Source: Taiwanofungus camphoratus (Eukaryota > Basidiomycota > Agaricomycetes > Polyporales > Taiwanofungaceae). Taken from it: 64,000 nucleotides of DNA. Both the position numbers and the translations under genes were made by a program. Under the pieces are notes generated by a model, which saw nothing but the letters and a program-made list of their open reading frames with translations, ran no database searches and was not told where the DNA came from. Location of the stretch: contig CP021231.1 of NCBI GenBank assembly GCA_003999685.1, positions 310,001 to 374,000 on the forward strand. Direction: 5' to 3'. Positions 1-10,674 of this stretch are shown here, piece after piece (the stretch's first letter is position 1; every line of letters begins with the position of its first letter).

Positions 1-287
1 GGTTGGACTCCCAAAGGCCGATCTTCGTTATATGCATTTCGCCCCGACTCGGCGTTCGGGGTCGCACCGCCGGCCGAGTCATGCTGCCCACTGGCCATGG
101 TGTCGTCGTCTGTGCCGAATTGACGCTGATTCTCGTCGGTCCACGTTCGCGAGTCATTTGTCACATTGGTGCTGTAGTCTGCCGATTGCTCAGCACCTCG
201 CGCACCAGGAATGGCATCGGAAGAGTGGTGGACGTGATGCTCAGGCGGAGGTTGAGCAATGTAGGCATTGTCGTTAGAAGATGACAT
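1..287 (-). CDS. N-terminus of an unrecognised hydrophilic protein, cut by the window edge
   Basis: A reading frame opens with ATG at 287..285 and stays open on the minus strand to base 1, so this is the first 95 codons of a gene continuing to the left. The visible protein is polar and rich in Ser, Asn, Asp, His and Gly (it begins MSSSNDNAYIAQPPPEHH), with no signal peptide, membrane segment or recognisable domain, so this part is probably disordered. I do not recognise the family. Two perfect TGACGTCA sites lie 154 and 534 bp upstream and may belong to its promoter. That the start is real is inferred from the clean open frame after a Kozak-like context; the rest of the gene is needed to identify it. 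Confidence 0.55.
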   Translation of the reverse strand, partial: MSSSNDNAYIAQPPPEHHVHHSSDAIPGARGAEQSADYSTNVTNDSRTWTDENQRQFGTDDDTMASGQHDSAGGATPNAESGRNAYNEDRPLGVQ

Positions 288-440
288 GTATTTTGTGGTA
301 TGGGGGGTATGTTTACGATATGCAATGCAAAGTTTGTTGAGATCTAGAGACCATTGAGTGGATTTCCTTTCTTTTATAGCTTTGGAGGTCGCTCAGTGGT
401 GCTGAGGAGCCGCCACAGAATCCATATTAGGATATTTCCG

Positions 441-448
441 TGACGTCA
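441..448. promoter_or_regulatory. Perfect CRE-type palindrome TGACGTCA (copy 1)
   Basis: Perfect 8-bp palindrome, the consensus site of ATF/CREB-type bZIP factors, followed by CA. It lies 154 bp upstream of the minus-strand start codon at 287. Function is inferred from the motif and position only. Confidence 0.4.
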
Positions 449-820
449 CAGTCGTCATCTCCTTAATAGGAAAGTCTCCAAGAAGGAATTCATGTGAGCA
501 TCTTGGGATTTTCAGCGCTTCAACAGGTCTCCACAGACCATGGTCCGCCCCATGACTGAAACAAGGGAAGATAAAAGAAGTAATGTACTTACTCTTCCGC
601 ACCTTGTAGCTGTTATTTCAATCGTATGACCAAATACTACTCATCATTATACAGGTGGGGTTACGTGTATTGCCGGGCGGAATGGCAGAACTCGAGGTCA
701 CACCGAATGCCCATCAGGTGTTCCCGTTGCTAGCAAACACAGTTAACGCTGTGGAGAAAAGCGGATATGGCTGCTACTCTTCGCTTCCAGAGCCTTCAAA
801 CAGGTTTGGATCCGTCAGGT

Positions 821-828
821 TGACGTCA
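821..828. promoter_or_regulatory. Perfect CRE-type palindrome TGACGTCA (copy 2)
   Basis: Second copy of the same decamer TGACGTCACA, 380 bp from the first and 534 bp upstream of the start at 287. The repeat of ten identical bases in the same orientation makes chance less likely than for a single site, but binding is not shown by the sequence. Confidence 0.35.
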
Positions 829-1300
829 CACGCATACTACCGCCCCCGGAAAAGCGCGCACAGGTTATACTGGAAAGCTACCTGGCCAAGTGATCAGCAT
901 GTGTGCATGAGCCTCAGTCGGTGATGACGCACAAGCATTACATGTGGGATGTCCATCGGATGCGAAGCGAGCAGACTCTAGGGTTTGATGCGAGCCTCGA
1001 ACGAAACAAATATTTTAGGTGGGCTCTGCAACCAGTCCCGTCTAGCAGCAGAATCTAAACGTCTAGTCAGGTTCATGAGTGCAAGAATGTGCCCGTCAAA
1101 GTTTAGAATATCAACGATGCAACTAGCCAAACGTCCAAACGTGCGCAGATCCGAAACTATATTTAATCACTTTTGTACAGATAATTAGACATCATCTTCA
1201 CAAACAACAATAAGTAAAAGTACCAAGACACTTCCTGTCCATTCCTTCGTGAATCCTACACAGGCACTCGCGCCTCAACAGAAGAGAACGAGGAACGCGG

Positions 1301-2014
1301 CTATGGGGCAGCATCCAGCTTCTTTCCCGGGGTCTTGGTCGCAGTTAAGCTCTTGTGAATGAACGGCAAAACACCTGTACACATAACAGTCAGCTGATAT
1401 CTGAAGGTTAGGAAGACTGAAACGAACCTCCTCCCGCGATCGTGGCACGTACAAGAGTGTCGAGCTCCTCGTCGCCACGGATCGCAAGTTGCAGATGGCG
1501 AGGAGTGATCCGCTTAACGCGCAAATCTTTTGATGCATTGCCTGTTTCGAAGTAACGTTAGCTATGTGAAAGTGTAGAACTCTAAACGGTGAAATGGAAC
1601 GTTCGTCCCGGCATTCGGCACGGAAAGCACCATGAGATATGAAACATACCAGCCAGTTCCAGAACCTCCGCTGTCAAGTATTCTAATATTGCTGACGTGT
1701 AGACAGCTGCCTTCGCGCCTATACGAACATTATGTTGCGTGCGCTGCTTGAGATATCGATGAATACGGCCTACAGGGAACTAAATGCAGCATAAGCATGG
1801 TCGCACGCACTCGCGGGAGTATATACCCATGTCACCACATGTCAAAAAGGGGCGGGGCAACGGAGAGAAATAAAGAAATCGGACAAATACATACCTGTAG
1901 TCCCGCTTTCTGACTTCGCGTCTGCAGTGTCCGCTGTTGCGGAGCCGGAGTAGGATCCTGCATCGCGGTGGCAGCAGCAGACTTGGACTTCCCAGACTTC
2001 GATGGTGATGGCAT
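1301..2014 (-). CDS. HTZ1: Histone variant H2A.Z
   Basis: Variant histone H2A.Z, placed in nucleosomes at promoters by SWR1-type remodellers. Four exons are readable: 1895-2014, 1650-1779, 1428-1541 and 1301-1374, giving about 145 residues, normal for the family. The order is a Lys/Ser/Ala-rich N-terminal tail, [20 protein letters not shown] (residues about 33-52), the [20 protein letters not shown] helix, [36 protein letters not shown], and the docking region [10 protein letters not shown] followed by a short KTPGKK tail. The [19 protein letters not shown] stretch and the IAGGGVLP acidic-patch region distinguish H2A.Z from canonical H2A. Start: ATG at 2014; an in-frame TTG upstream is not a likely start. 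All introns are GT..AG, one with the donor GTTCGT. Confidence 0.95.
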
Positions 2015-2706
2015 GATCAAAATAGGAAGACGCTCTTAAGGGGGCTAGATGGCACTATGAACAGACGCGTCCAGAACAGCACGGTCGTACTGGTATAGTA
2101 ATTGCACAGTTCGGAGACTGACAACGACGCGTCAGAGTGCTTCCCGGATGTTCTATGTAGCACAAAAATGCGAGTGTCGCAGCGAATCGCGGTGCTGAAA
2201 AGTGCAAGCAGGCGCCCGGAGCGATGTGTACTGTGTACGACGCGAAACGCGAAAGTGGCTGAGGACGTGGTGGTTAATGTTCAAGAAGCGCACGGGCTTC
2301 AGGGCCGGTTATTTGGAGGCTTGATCGCCGGCACGTGGCCATCAAGTAAATTCAATTTAGCTTCCGAATTTGTTCCGCGTCAGCTTCCGTTTACACTTTG
2401 AAACTGCGTATTTGTGTCGCCCCGATCTGACCTTTACACCTTGCATTTGAGCTGATTTTACACTTGTCAATTCTCAGAAAAAGCGATAGTGGACATGCAA
2501 GGCAAACAGAGGAGTATTGATAGTCAGCGGAAGTGATCATCGGTGGGAAAGAGACAACTCGAATGGAAGAAATAAGTTAGATATACTCGTCATGCAGCCC
2601 TTATATCTTAACGTGCAGTAAATAAGATGGGGCACGAACAGCGGCAGGCTAAATAGAGGTTTATGCTATAGCTTGCGAGCCAATAGTCCAGTCGCACCTA
2701 GGAATA
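2015..2706. other. Intergenic; promoter of H2A.Z
   Basis: No gene supported. An open frame at 2102-2401 (+, 99 residues) is Arg/Cys-rich, matches nothing I recognise and faces away from H2A.Z, so it is not called. The segment should carry the H2A.Z promoter and the 3' end of the next gene. Confidence 0.5.
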
Positions 2707-3704
2707 TCATGCCTTTCTGAAACGCGTCCTCCAGGACCCCTTGCTGGAAGGCATTGTATAACTCATTGCACCTGCCATCCGATCCCTGCGGCGACCCAGG
2801 CATATCGTGCACCCCGCAAAACAGAGCAGGAGGAATGACACAAAAGTCATCCAGAACGCTAGCGAAGTAGGATCAACAATCGTTTTGCAGATTTCGCAAA
2901 GGTCTGAGAACAGAATCGCGTACCAGGTGAGGTATCTGTGCTCTCTTTGACACCGCTTAATTTGCCCATCTCATGTCTGACGTATGCGTAGAGCGCGATG
3001 TCAACAGCGAAGGCGATCAGAGCGAGAGTCGCCGAAAGGAAGGAAGCAAGGGAAGCCAAGAGAATGAAGGTGACGCGGGTGGAGAATGAGAAGAGAAGGG
3101 CTAGTAAGGTGATACCGGTAGCTGAAAAGTCGAGGAGACCTATTAGTTAGACTCGTGCGTAGACTAATAGTGTGTACGCTGACCAACAGGGTGGATAGCA
3201 AGCCCTCGGGTCCAGGATGATCCGATGGAGACAGAACTGACTCTATCCCCATTATAGACCGTCACATTATATCCGTACCCTAGCATAATGTATTTCAGAC
3301 CATGAGGTGCATGATTCAGGTAAAGACAGACCTGTAGGACCGCATACACGAGTTCCAGTGGTTTCATACCAGCAATCGGCCCTGAACTCAGCAGTATAGT
3401 GTCTTAGAAGTGATATCATAGAGCAAAATTCGCATAAGCTTACCAAAGACCGAACTGTTGGGCAGAATCAATGTGCATTAATGTCATTCAGACGAACTAC
3501 GCGGGATCACAAGCTCAAACCATCTCTCACCCTTAGCTCTGTCGTAACATTCATATCCGAATTCACTGTAGGACTTCCTTCCTTGAAGCGGACCCTTACA
3601 AAATCCAGTACATCCAAGTAGGGCAAAGACATTGACACGAGGAATAGCAGCACAAAAGCGCAGAACAGGAAGATAATGCCGGGGATGTGGAACGCGCGGC
3701 CCAT
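2707..3704 (-). CDS. SUR7/PalI-family four-pass membrane protein
   Basis: Fungal SUR7/PalI family: small plasma-membrane proteins linked to eisosomes, cell-wall integrity or pH signalling. Six exons are readable. The first (3531-3704) begins MGRAFHIPGIIFLFCAFVLL, the family's typical start with transmembrane helix 1, then PYLDVLDFVRVRFKEG. After an 11-nt exon (3444-3454) come GLWADCWYETTG and CGPTGYGYNVTV, the extracellular loop with its two cysteines, then SIGSSWTRGLAIHPV (family signature), helices TGITLLALLFSF and ASFLSATLALIAFAVDIALY, and a last exon with AFWMTFVSFLLLCFAG and GRRRDRMAG. The stop at 2709..2707 follows a basic tail. About 250 residues, usual for PalI-like proteins. The start is the ATG at 3704, since upstream in-frame codons lack ATG. 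Specific role (Rim9/PalI versus Sur7) cannot be decided from sequence alone. Confidence 0.9.
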
Positions 3705-4258
3705 CTCGCGCAACAACGTCGCCGCAGTCCTGGCTTTGACGGTTAGGATCCACGATCGCTGAGACTGTCAGTGACTATCCATAAGTCGGAAGCACCGATG
3801 AAGGCTCGCCTCCGCGTGTCCAACCTCGCGCATCTTACTCGACGCTAGTCGAATCTGTCGGATGTTGATCGCGAGTAAATCGCGAGTCAGATCGGATCCG
3901 CGGGTCCGTACCAAGGGCGATATCTAGATCAGCATAGCCTGCCTTGGCACCTCATCTGCACGCTCGCTGGGGGATGAGCGGCAGAAATGACACACATATA
4001 TTGTACCCATGCCGCAAACAAGAGGTTTTCATTCAGCCTCCACTAATGCAGAAAAACCCATGAATTAGATGCTAGTCTAAGTCTAGTATAGTACGATGTA
4101 AATAAGATACACATGCAACGCGCAATTGCGGGGGTAGCGGTAGTTGAGGATGTGTCGTCGTGTCATAGGCGATAGCATGAGTTGAACAATGAAAACGCAA
4201 TGCAGGATGGGCGCAACGTTAAGGATGAGTATGATGGGTGGCAGAATGGTGACGGGGA
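3705..4258. other. Intergenic; SUR7/PalI promoter and RPO41 3' region
   Basis: No gene or repeat seen. A run of GATCGCGAGT-like short repeats around 3860-3900 is weak. The segment lies between the start of the PalI-type gene and the stop of RPO41. Confidence 0.5.
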
Positions 4259-7200
4259 TCACGAGAAGAAATAGACCGACTTCTTGATAGTCGACACATC
4301 GAACTGCCCCTTCTTCGGAACTGGTGGCAAGACACTTGTGAGGTCAACAAACTTTCCTGAGATTGCGACCGCGGACGCATCGCCTTCGTCCGACTCGAGG
4401 TCTTTGGTCTTGGACTTGCGTCGGCGCTTGGGTACCAGATCCTCCTTGTCGCTGTCAGAGACCGCCAAGAGGCTCTCTTCACCGGGGAGCTTCTCGACAT
4501 CCTCAGACGTGACCAGAGCATTTGAGGCTAGACCAAGTCTGTCCATTATACGGCCGTAACGCAGACTGACGACTGGAATTTTGTAACCTGCATAACGCTC
4601 CTGGAACTATACGTGCTGTGTTAATATCGCAATCGAACATAGATCAAGATGGGCGCACCTCTTCCGCAAGTTTACTGAGCACATCTGAAGAATGCAGGGC
4701 GATGAACGTATCCCGGATGATCGTAGACATCTGGTCAATACTTCCGGCATGTGTCCAGTAGGAATCGTGCACCGAGGCGAATGTTAGGCCTTGTGTCTGA
4801 TCAAATGGAATTAGCCCAGCGATGACGCATAACCCGAATCATGATCCATACCCTACACTCAAGAGCAGTCAACATCATATGCGTTGCATCGAGACTGTGA
4901 ATGAAGTTCGGGGGAAATGCTGATGCTTGTTTTTGTGAATTGACTACCAGGCACTCAGTGACGACCACAACAACATTTGTTCTTGCACTCACCCGAAGAG
5001 GGAACGTTTGGATCCGAGATATATACCGTCTGCAAGGCTGTTATTACCTGCTTACGTTTCGCGGCCCTATAGGGCTGGACGATAGGCAGACCCAAAGGCG
5101 TCGTCCATACCACAGATGTCATCTGTTCCTTCTTTAAACGATCGGTGGCTAGAGTCTTGGGTTGTCTACCCTTCGTCGTAGGCCGCTGGAAGGTTGAGGT
5201 AGCCGCAGGTAGGCGATCTTGAGGGATTGATTTCGAGATCAAGCGTGCACAGTTATTTAACCAATTCTGGATGTCTTTGGCACCCTTGAACAAGTCACCT
5301 ATGCAGAAAATCACCTGTAAAGAATAACAAAGTAAACGATCGCAATCAAATGGGAGCTGGATCGGAAGTGATCAACCTTCTTGGCGAGGTAGGAAGCCGC
5401 AAGCCAACAGTCCTCAGCAGGAATATCGCCCCTGTCCTTGAGTTGCTTCTCGATCTGATCGCGCGCACCCACGAACGTGACGCCATATACAGTAGTCATT
5501 ACCTACGACAATGCTTGAGAACGATCGCTTGAAATCTGTGCATTATGATACTTACAGTTTGCTTGACGACCTTCCTGGAGACTTTTCCAGAAAGCAATTT
5601 GGCAAATTTATGGTCCTTCTCGATATCCTCCAGTAGGGTTTTCTCGACCATATCCGCAACGTAGGTATAGACATCCGACGGTCTGTCTGTAATATCAAGG
5701 TTGACCTGTTTCGCACCCTTCGCGTCTCCACCCAGAGCGGCATAGTGTTGCAAGCCATTGCAGGTCCCGTCTTGATGTACAGGAAGGGCACATTCGTACT
5801 CATAGGGGTTAGGCGACTCCAAGGCTGCCTTCAACTCCATACATGTTGCCAGACATTGCCACGGATCATCTGCAGAGACCCACCATTTCCGACCCTAACG
5901 ACTTTGCCGTTAATGACTAAGACTTGGACATTAAACTTAAGCTCACCTCAAGAGGCCTCTCTGCGCTATCATAGATATCTTCAAGATGTCCATGGACAAA
6001 CTCGACGCGTTCATCGAAGTTGGCTTTGTCAAACCCGTACAAGTTGGCTAGATGAATCTTGAGCCATCGCAGACCACGCTCGCCCAAAGGTTTTGCCTCG
6101 CCGAACAGTAAGAGTCCGCGACTGAGATCGTCACCTATGTGGCTCAAGTGTGGAGGAATGGGGTATGCACGGCCACGGAAATCTATATTATGAGGGAAAT
6201 AGATGGTATCTCCCAAGAACTATATGGCACAATCAATCAATTCAAGATATCAATGGCATGACTTCGTCACTTACAGTCCGAGCAATCTCAATCTTGTAGT
6301 TCACGTTGCACCTATCAGAGTGGTTATTAGCCTTGCTTGATGTGTACATCTTCTGTCTCTGTAGATAGACAATGCGAGCCTTGGGATCCGAATCGAGGTT
6401 CTCTGGTCTTTCAGGTTCCGGGATATCGTAGACTGCCGGGGGAATCTTGCACAAACGTTCGCCAGAATTCCAAACCTTCAACACAACATCAAAGACCCTA
6501 CGGTTGATACGCCATGGTGTGCTACCGAGGACATCCAGCCCGGCATAAACGAGCTCAAGGTTGCCCAAGGATGATGCTTGGCGAAGATATGTTTGTTGCT
6601 CCTGCGATTCCTTGAAACGCATGGCCCACGCTAGAAGGTTGAGACGTCAGCCAAACAAACAGAAAACCTGAGCAAGACAAAAAAAACTAACTCTTGTTAT
6701 AAAGATAGCCTCCTTGGTCGTAACCCAGCCAAGGTTTCGGCTTTACAAGCATGGGAAGGTGACGCGGATGCAGGGTCTCTCGTAGAGACTCCTTCGCCAT
6801 ACGCTCGGCGACTAATGGGTTCAGCTTAATGACGCCAAGCTTATAACCTCGCAAATACTCGTAAGAATGGAAAAAAGCAGGCTGGTCCTCCGATCTATCA
6901 TACACATGCAATCAAGGGTCGGTCTAAGAATGGCGGAATGGCACGTACACAGTTTCTCCCGTTTTCCGATCAATACCCGTTCGGACGACAGTGGCGACGT
7001 CCATTAAACAGTCAACCAAGAAGCTCCCAACTTTGACTCTCACAAGCTGCGTCCAATCCGTAGTCCAGTCCTCAGAGTCTTCCATGAACTTCCTCGCAGC
7101 TATCCGTCTCGCATGCAGGTCCCGGTAACCCACATGATTGAAGTAACTTTGGTCAGTGGGGCGGTTAGAGGTACTTGTAGGAATCGAAATGTTGTTCTTC

Positions 7201-8804
7201 TTGCACATTTCTGCTTTGTGCTCCAGCTCGATTGCCTTCCCAACGGCTAAAAGCGCTCGTGCAGTTTTCATCCCGTCAGTAACACCGCCAGTTCCCTGTA
7301 AATGCATGAGCTCCAAGATGGTAATAAGGGACAACTTCTCTGGCTTTAACAGAGAGAGAAACGGGCTCAAAGCAACCGCACGCTTTGTGTCATCTATACG
7401 AGACAAGTCAGTCAGGGAGTGGATAGTAGAGCAATGGATTCTAATATGTACTTAGTTTAGCTTCAGACATATTCCGCTCCTCACTAATTAAGTTATCAAT
7501 CTCAGCTTTCAATCGTATTTGCAGTTTTTGGTGCCATTCCCACATCCAAGCACGTAAGTCTGCGTTCTTGAGGCCCTTGTTGCCGAGTCCTAATTCATCA
7601 AAAAGCTCCGCCTGGTGCCTCAGTCGCTCAACAGCAACATCGTACACTGATTCTTCCAGTAGCTTCTGACGAGCAGCCACGTCCTCAGGTAGCACTCGCC
7701 GCGCGAAGACCACATGCGAAAGATGTTTCCGAAGCGTATGTAGGTTGAAAGGAACCTCCATTTCAGTTTCAACGGCGCCTTTGACATTGATATCTACCAC
7801 ACTACCGTCTTCAGCATGTGTGACTTGGATGTTGTCTTGTTTCTATCCAGCAGCTATCAATAAACTGACAGCCCAACCAGGTATTTATTTACCTTCGCTC
7901 TCATAACCGGAATAGCCTCCGGTACATCTTCCAAGGGATCTACATGCTCCCGCCCGAGCGATTCCGCCATGCCTAGCTCGTTGACCACCTTCGGCAAGCC
8001 CATTTCAACAGCAGCCTTCGACAGCGCCTGGATCACTTCTGACGCCTCCTCCGAGGTCGTAAACGCCCGATCGGATACGACCATCGTCACCGGGATCTGT
8101 CTGTCGATTATGCACCGCAGCAGGGAAGTCGGATCCTGCACATTCGCCCGCGTCGACACAGCCGTCTGCGCGGACTCCGAGTGGAACCTCAGCCACGCAA
8201 GGAGCATCAGCGCATACGTATTCGCCGTGGGCCGGACCTTGTCTCGCTCGCTCTCCATCGCGTCGTACAGCGCCCACGCTTCCTCCAACCACGCGCTTCC
8301 GTCGCGGGTCTCCTTTGACGACGCCATGTCCAGATACGCCGCCAGCAGCGAGTTGTATACCCGCGCGTCCAGGAGCGCCTCCCCCTTGCCGGAGTCTAAC
8401 AGCCGCTCGAAGATATGCTTCGCCCGCGGCACATCGTACAGGCCGTGCAGGCATGCGTCCATCACCGACAGCTGGTCCTGCGTTGGCGAGTCCGTGAAAT
8501 AGAAGTCGTTCAGCGCCGACGACTGGTCGTCCGGCAGCGGCGTCGGCAGGATTGTATACGGCGTCCGTCGCCGCAGGAAGCCCTCCATCTCGACTTGTGC
8601 CGCGGTCCGCTCCTGCGAGCTCCCCGCCGCAGGCATGAACGGCGGGTACTCCTCAGATGGTGCAGGTGTGGCAAGTGCAGGCCCATTGGCCCTTTTGGAT
8701 GGTGTCGAGTATAGCCGAGCAGGACGAGGAAGAGCCTGTCGGGAGCACGAGACCAAAGTCGTCTCCAGTCTGCGTGCCGCACTTCGTCGTGTGAGGGGAA
8801 TCAT
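4259..8804 (-). CDS. RPO41: Mitochondrial DNA-directed RNA polymerase
   Basis: Single-subunit phage-T7-like polymerase that transcribes mitochondrial DNA. About twelve exons; the largest is 7893-8804. The start is ATG at 8804; its first residues ([20 protein letters not shown]) form an Arg-rich amphipathic mitochondrial presequence. A PPR-like N-terminal extension follows, including [19 protein letters not shown] and [15 protein letters not shown], as in fungal and animal mtRNAPs. The catalytic half contains [19 protein letters not shown], the active-site stretch [18 protein letters not shown] (exon around 5700-5840), [14 protein letters not shown], and [14 protein letters not shown] with the conserved His-Asp, and ends in the family's terminal Phe-Ser ([14 protein letters not shown]). 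A Lys/Arg/Asp/Glu-rich insert precedes that tail, a common fungal difference. No stop or frame break was seen, so the gene looks intact. It is followed 0.55 kb later by the PalI-like gene on the same strand. Confidence 0.96.
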
Positions 8805-9526
8805 GGCCGACTCGCTTGCAACAACACGACCAGCAGACGAATTAAGATGAGCTCCGAGAGGGACTCTTGCTGTCCTCAACGTCGGAAGCTCTTTTGGCGA
8901 AGAGTGCGAAGCAAAATGACAAGGCAGTCAAAGTCCGAGTGTGATAATTTACGGAAGTTTTCCGCCACATTTTTATTTGTGCTGCGCAAATACATCAGAT
9001 CAGTTACCGTGTGATTTTACCCCTAGTCTCGGGTCTATATTACACTTCTGCCGGATACTCAAAAGAGAAGAAAGATTGCTCTACATGGCACATGCATGTT
9101 GCACCCAAGGGTTTCGCCCGACGTAAGCAACGGTCGACTTGTCCAATGTTTTATGCTCGTTCAACGATGATTGAAGTTGTAAGCGATTACCAGGTAAATT
9201 TAGAAATGGAAATGTTGGAAGCTGGCCAGGTTGCAAGTAGCGACTGCTCCGTTCGGAGCCGATTCAGAGTGTGGAAGAAATCGGGTGGCATGTTTACGAC
9301 AAGCTGAAGCAGGATCATACAGGGAACACGATGGCCAAGGCGTTAACGCAGTCTTCAACGGTTGGTAGTGCAAGTGGTTGCTTTTCGGACAGACAAAACG
9401 GGAGGAAACATGTTCAAGCAAACATTCGGGACGACAGCGTTGATGGATATGCAAGTTGCATGAGACTAAACTTCACGGAGAACAATGTCTGCTTCTATTT
9501 TGAAACCCATGATAAGCTCTCGCTGA
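8805..9526. other. Intergenic; RPO41 promoter and ATP14 3' region
   Basis: Open frames at 9011-9307 and 9271-9594 (+) have no recognisable domain, and the second overlaps the end of the subunit h gene on the other strand. I see nothing else in this stretch. Confidence 0.5.
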
Positions 9527-10066
9527 CTAGTGGTGTACCTCCGCCTTGGGCTCATCCGCCTCCAAAAACGCAAGGAACGTGTCGGCCCCGGTAGCCACCT
9601 GTTCCGTCGAAGTGGGCGCGGCCTTTGCCTCGGAGGCTGAGACAGGCTCTACAGCATCGTACGCCGATAGCTCAGATGCGAGGTCGGCTGGGATGGTGGG
9701 AGGTTGAGGCGCCGGGGGGATTGAATACGCCTTCACGGCTCCGACGTGGGCATCCTTAGCCTGCGCATCGACATGTTAAATATATGGACCACTGCAATCA
9801 CGCAGAAACGTACAGAAGGAGGAGCCTTGTAGGCCTTCAACTCCTTGATATAGAGATCCTGGACAAAGTCTGCCGAGTCCAATGGGCTTAAGCTGGAGCC
9901 TGCTAGGTAACGTCACGTACCTTTGCGAGGGATTGCGGAAGTAGAAAAGGCGCACGAACGCGAGAAAGCGCGAGCCTGTACAGAGCTAGATGAGTCCACG
10001 ATCCAGAAAACCACCAAGAGGAAGACGAACGGCGCTGGAGGCCTGCCTGAGGATCGTCGAGGACAT
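9527..10066 (-). CDS. ATP14: F1Fo ATP synthase subunit h, mitochondrial
   Basis: Subunit h of the peripheral stalk of mitochondrial ATP synthase. Four exons: MSSTILRQASSA; then ARAFSRSCAFSTSAIPRK, together a Ser/Arg-rich mitochondrial presequence; then DFVQDLYIKELKAYKAPPS, the family hallmark; then AKDAHVGAVKAYSIPPAPQ, PTIPADLASELSAYDA and an acidic Ala/Glu tail to the stop at 9529..9527. The mature part matches the fungal subunit h pattern of LY-x-x-ELKxYK, then DAHVG, then LxxELxAYD. The start is ATG at 10066. The first intron is best placed with donor GTTCGT and acceptor TACAG, since the alternative donor would leave only 39 nt. Its neighbour across a 135-bp divergent promoter is the inhibitor of the same enzyme. 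Confidence 0.88.
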
Positions 10067-10201
10067 CACGGTCGAGTGAAAGAATGCGAGTGTGACGTGA
10101 CAACATCGTGGTCACGCATGGCCTCGGTTGCTCTCGGCGAGGGGCAGCGAGCGTACTTAAAGGCCAAAGCTCCAGCATTTCTACCAACACTCAACATCAT
10201 C
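10067..10201. promoter_or_regulatory. Bidirectional promoter between ATP14 and INH1
   Basis: Only 135 bp separate the two divergent start codons of subunit h (10066, -) and the ATPase inhibitor (10202, +), so both 5' leaders and both core promoters must fit here or overlap. GC-rich in its left part; a CTTAAAG element precedes INH1. Shared control is inferred from geometry. Confidence 0.6.
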
Positions 10202-10674
10202 ATGCTCGCCAGAATCGCCTCCGGCTCTGTTCGTCGCCTTCCGCGTATGTCGCCCGCATCAGTGCGGTTCTATGCTGAGCAGAACACGTTCAAGTAAGTT
10301 GACGATACTTGGATTACACCACCCGCCTGACCCCACTCGTTTCGTGAATTAGCAAGAAGGAGAAGGCGCACGAAGGTGGGGGATCACTCTGTTGGAATTT
10401 TAGAAACACCGCTGATGGTGTCATGTATAGATCAATATGCTCGCCATCATGAGGCCGAACAGCTGAAGAAGCTCAAAGCAGAGGTTGGTGACTGCTGCAT
10501 TCAATTCAATGCGGTATTGACGAGTATATGGCACGATAGATTGAGAGAAAGAAAGTCGAACTGGTATGCATTTGATGGGATTTCCTTTATTCGTTACAGC
10601 GTGCATTTATAACACCCATGTTGTAGGCTGAGCTCGAGAAGCAGCATGAAGAGGCCTCGTCTAAGGCGAAGTAA
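10202..10674 (+). CDS. INH1: Mitochondrial F1 ATPase inhibitor (IF1)
   Basis: Small protein that blocks ATP hydrolysis by F1Fo ATP synthase when the matrix acidifies. Five exons encode about 79 residues, the family's usual size. Exon 1 (10202-10293) gives an Arg/Ser-rich presequence, MLARIASGSVRRLPRMSPAS. The mature part carries NKKEKAHEDQYARHHEAEQL, the minimal inhibitory region with its conserved Glu, Tyr and pH-sensing His residues, then a coiled coil (KKLKAE, IERKKVEL, AELEKQHEEASSKAK). The fourth exon is just 24 nt. The stop is 10672-10674. The gene is divergent from subunit h of the same enzyme, supporting a joint regulation idea. Confidence 0.93.

Larger units (their letters stand above)
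288..1300. other. Intergenic region between two minus-strand genes
   Basis: About 1 kb without a supportable gene. Open frames at 393-602 (-), 655-924 (+) and 985-1188 (+) are short, show no known motif and no splice-linked continuation. The only distinct elements seen are two identical TGACGTCACA decamers at 441 and 821. Confidence 0.6.

Noticed and set aside
2102-2401. 99-codon plus-strand frame upstream of H2A.Z
   Set aside because: No domain, no similarity I recognise, biased composition; likely a chance frame in the promoter.
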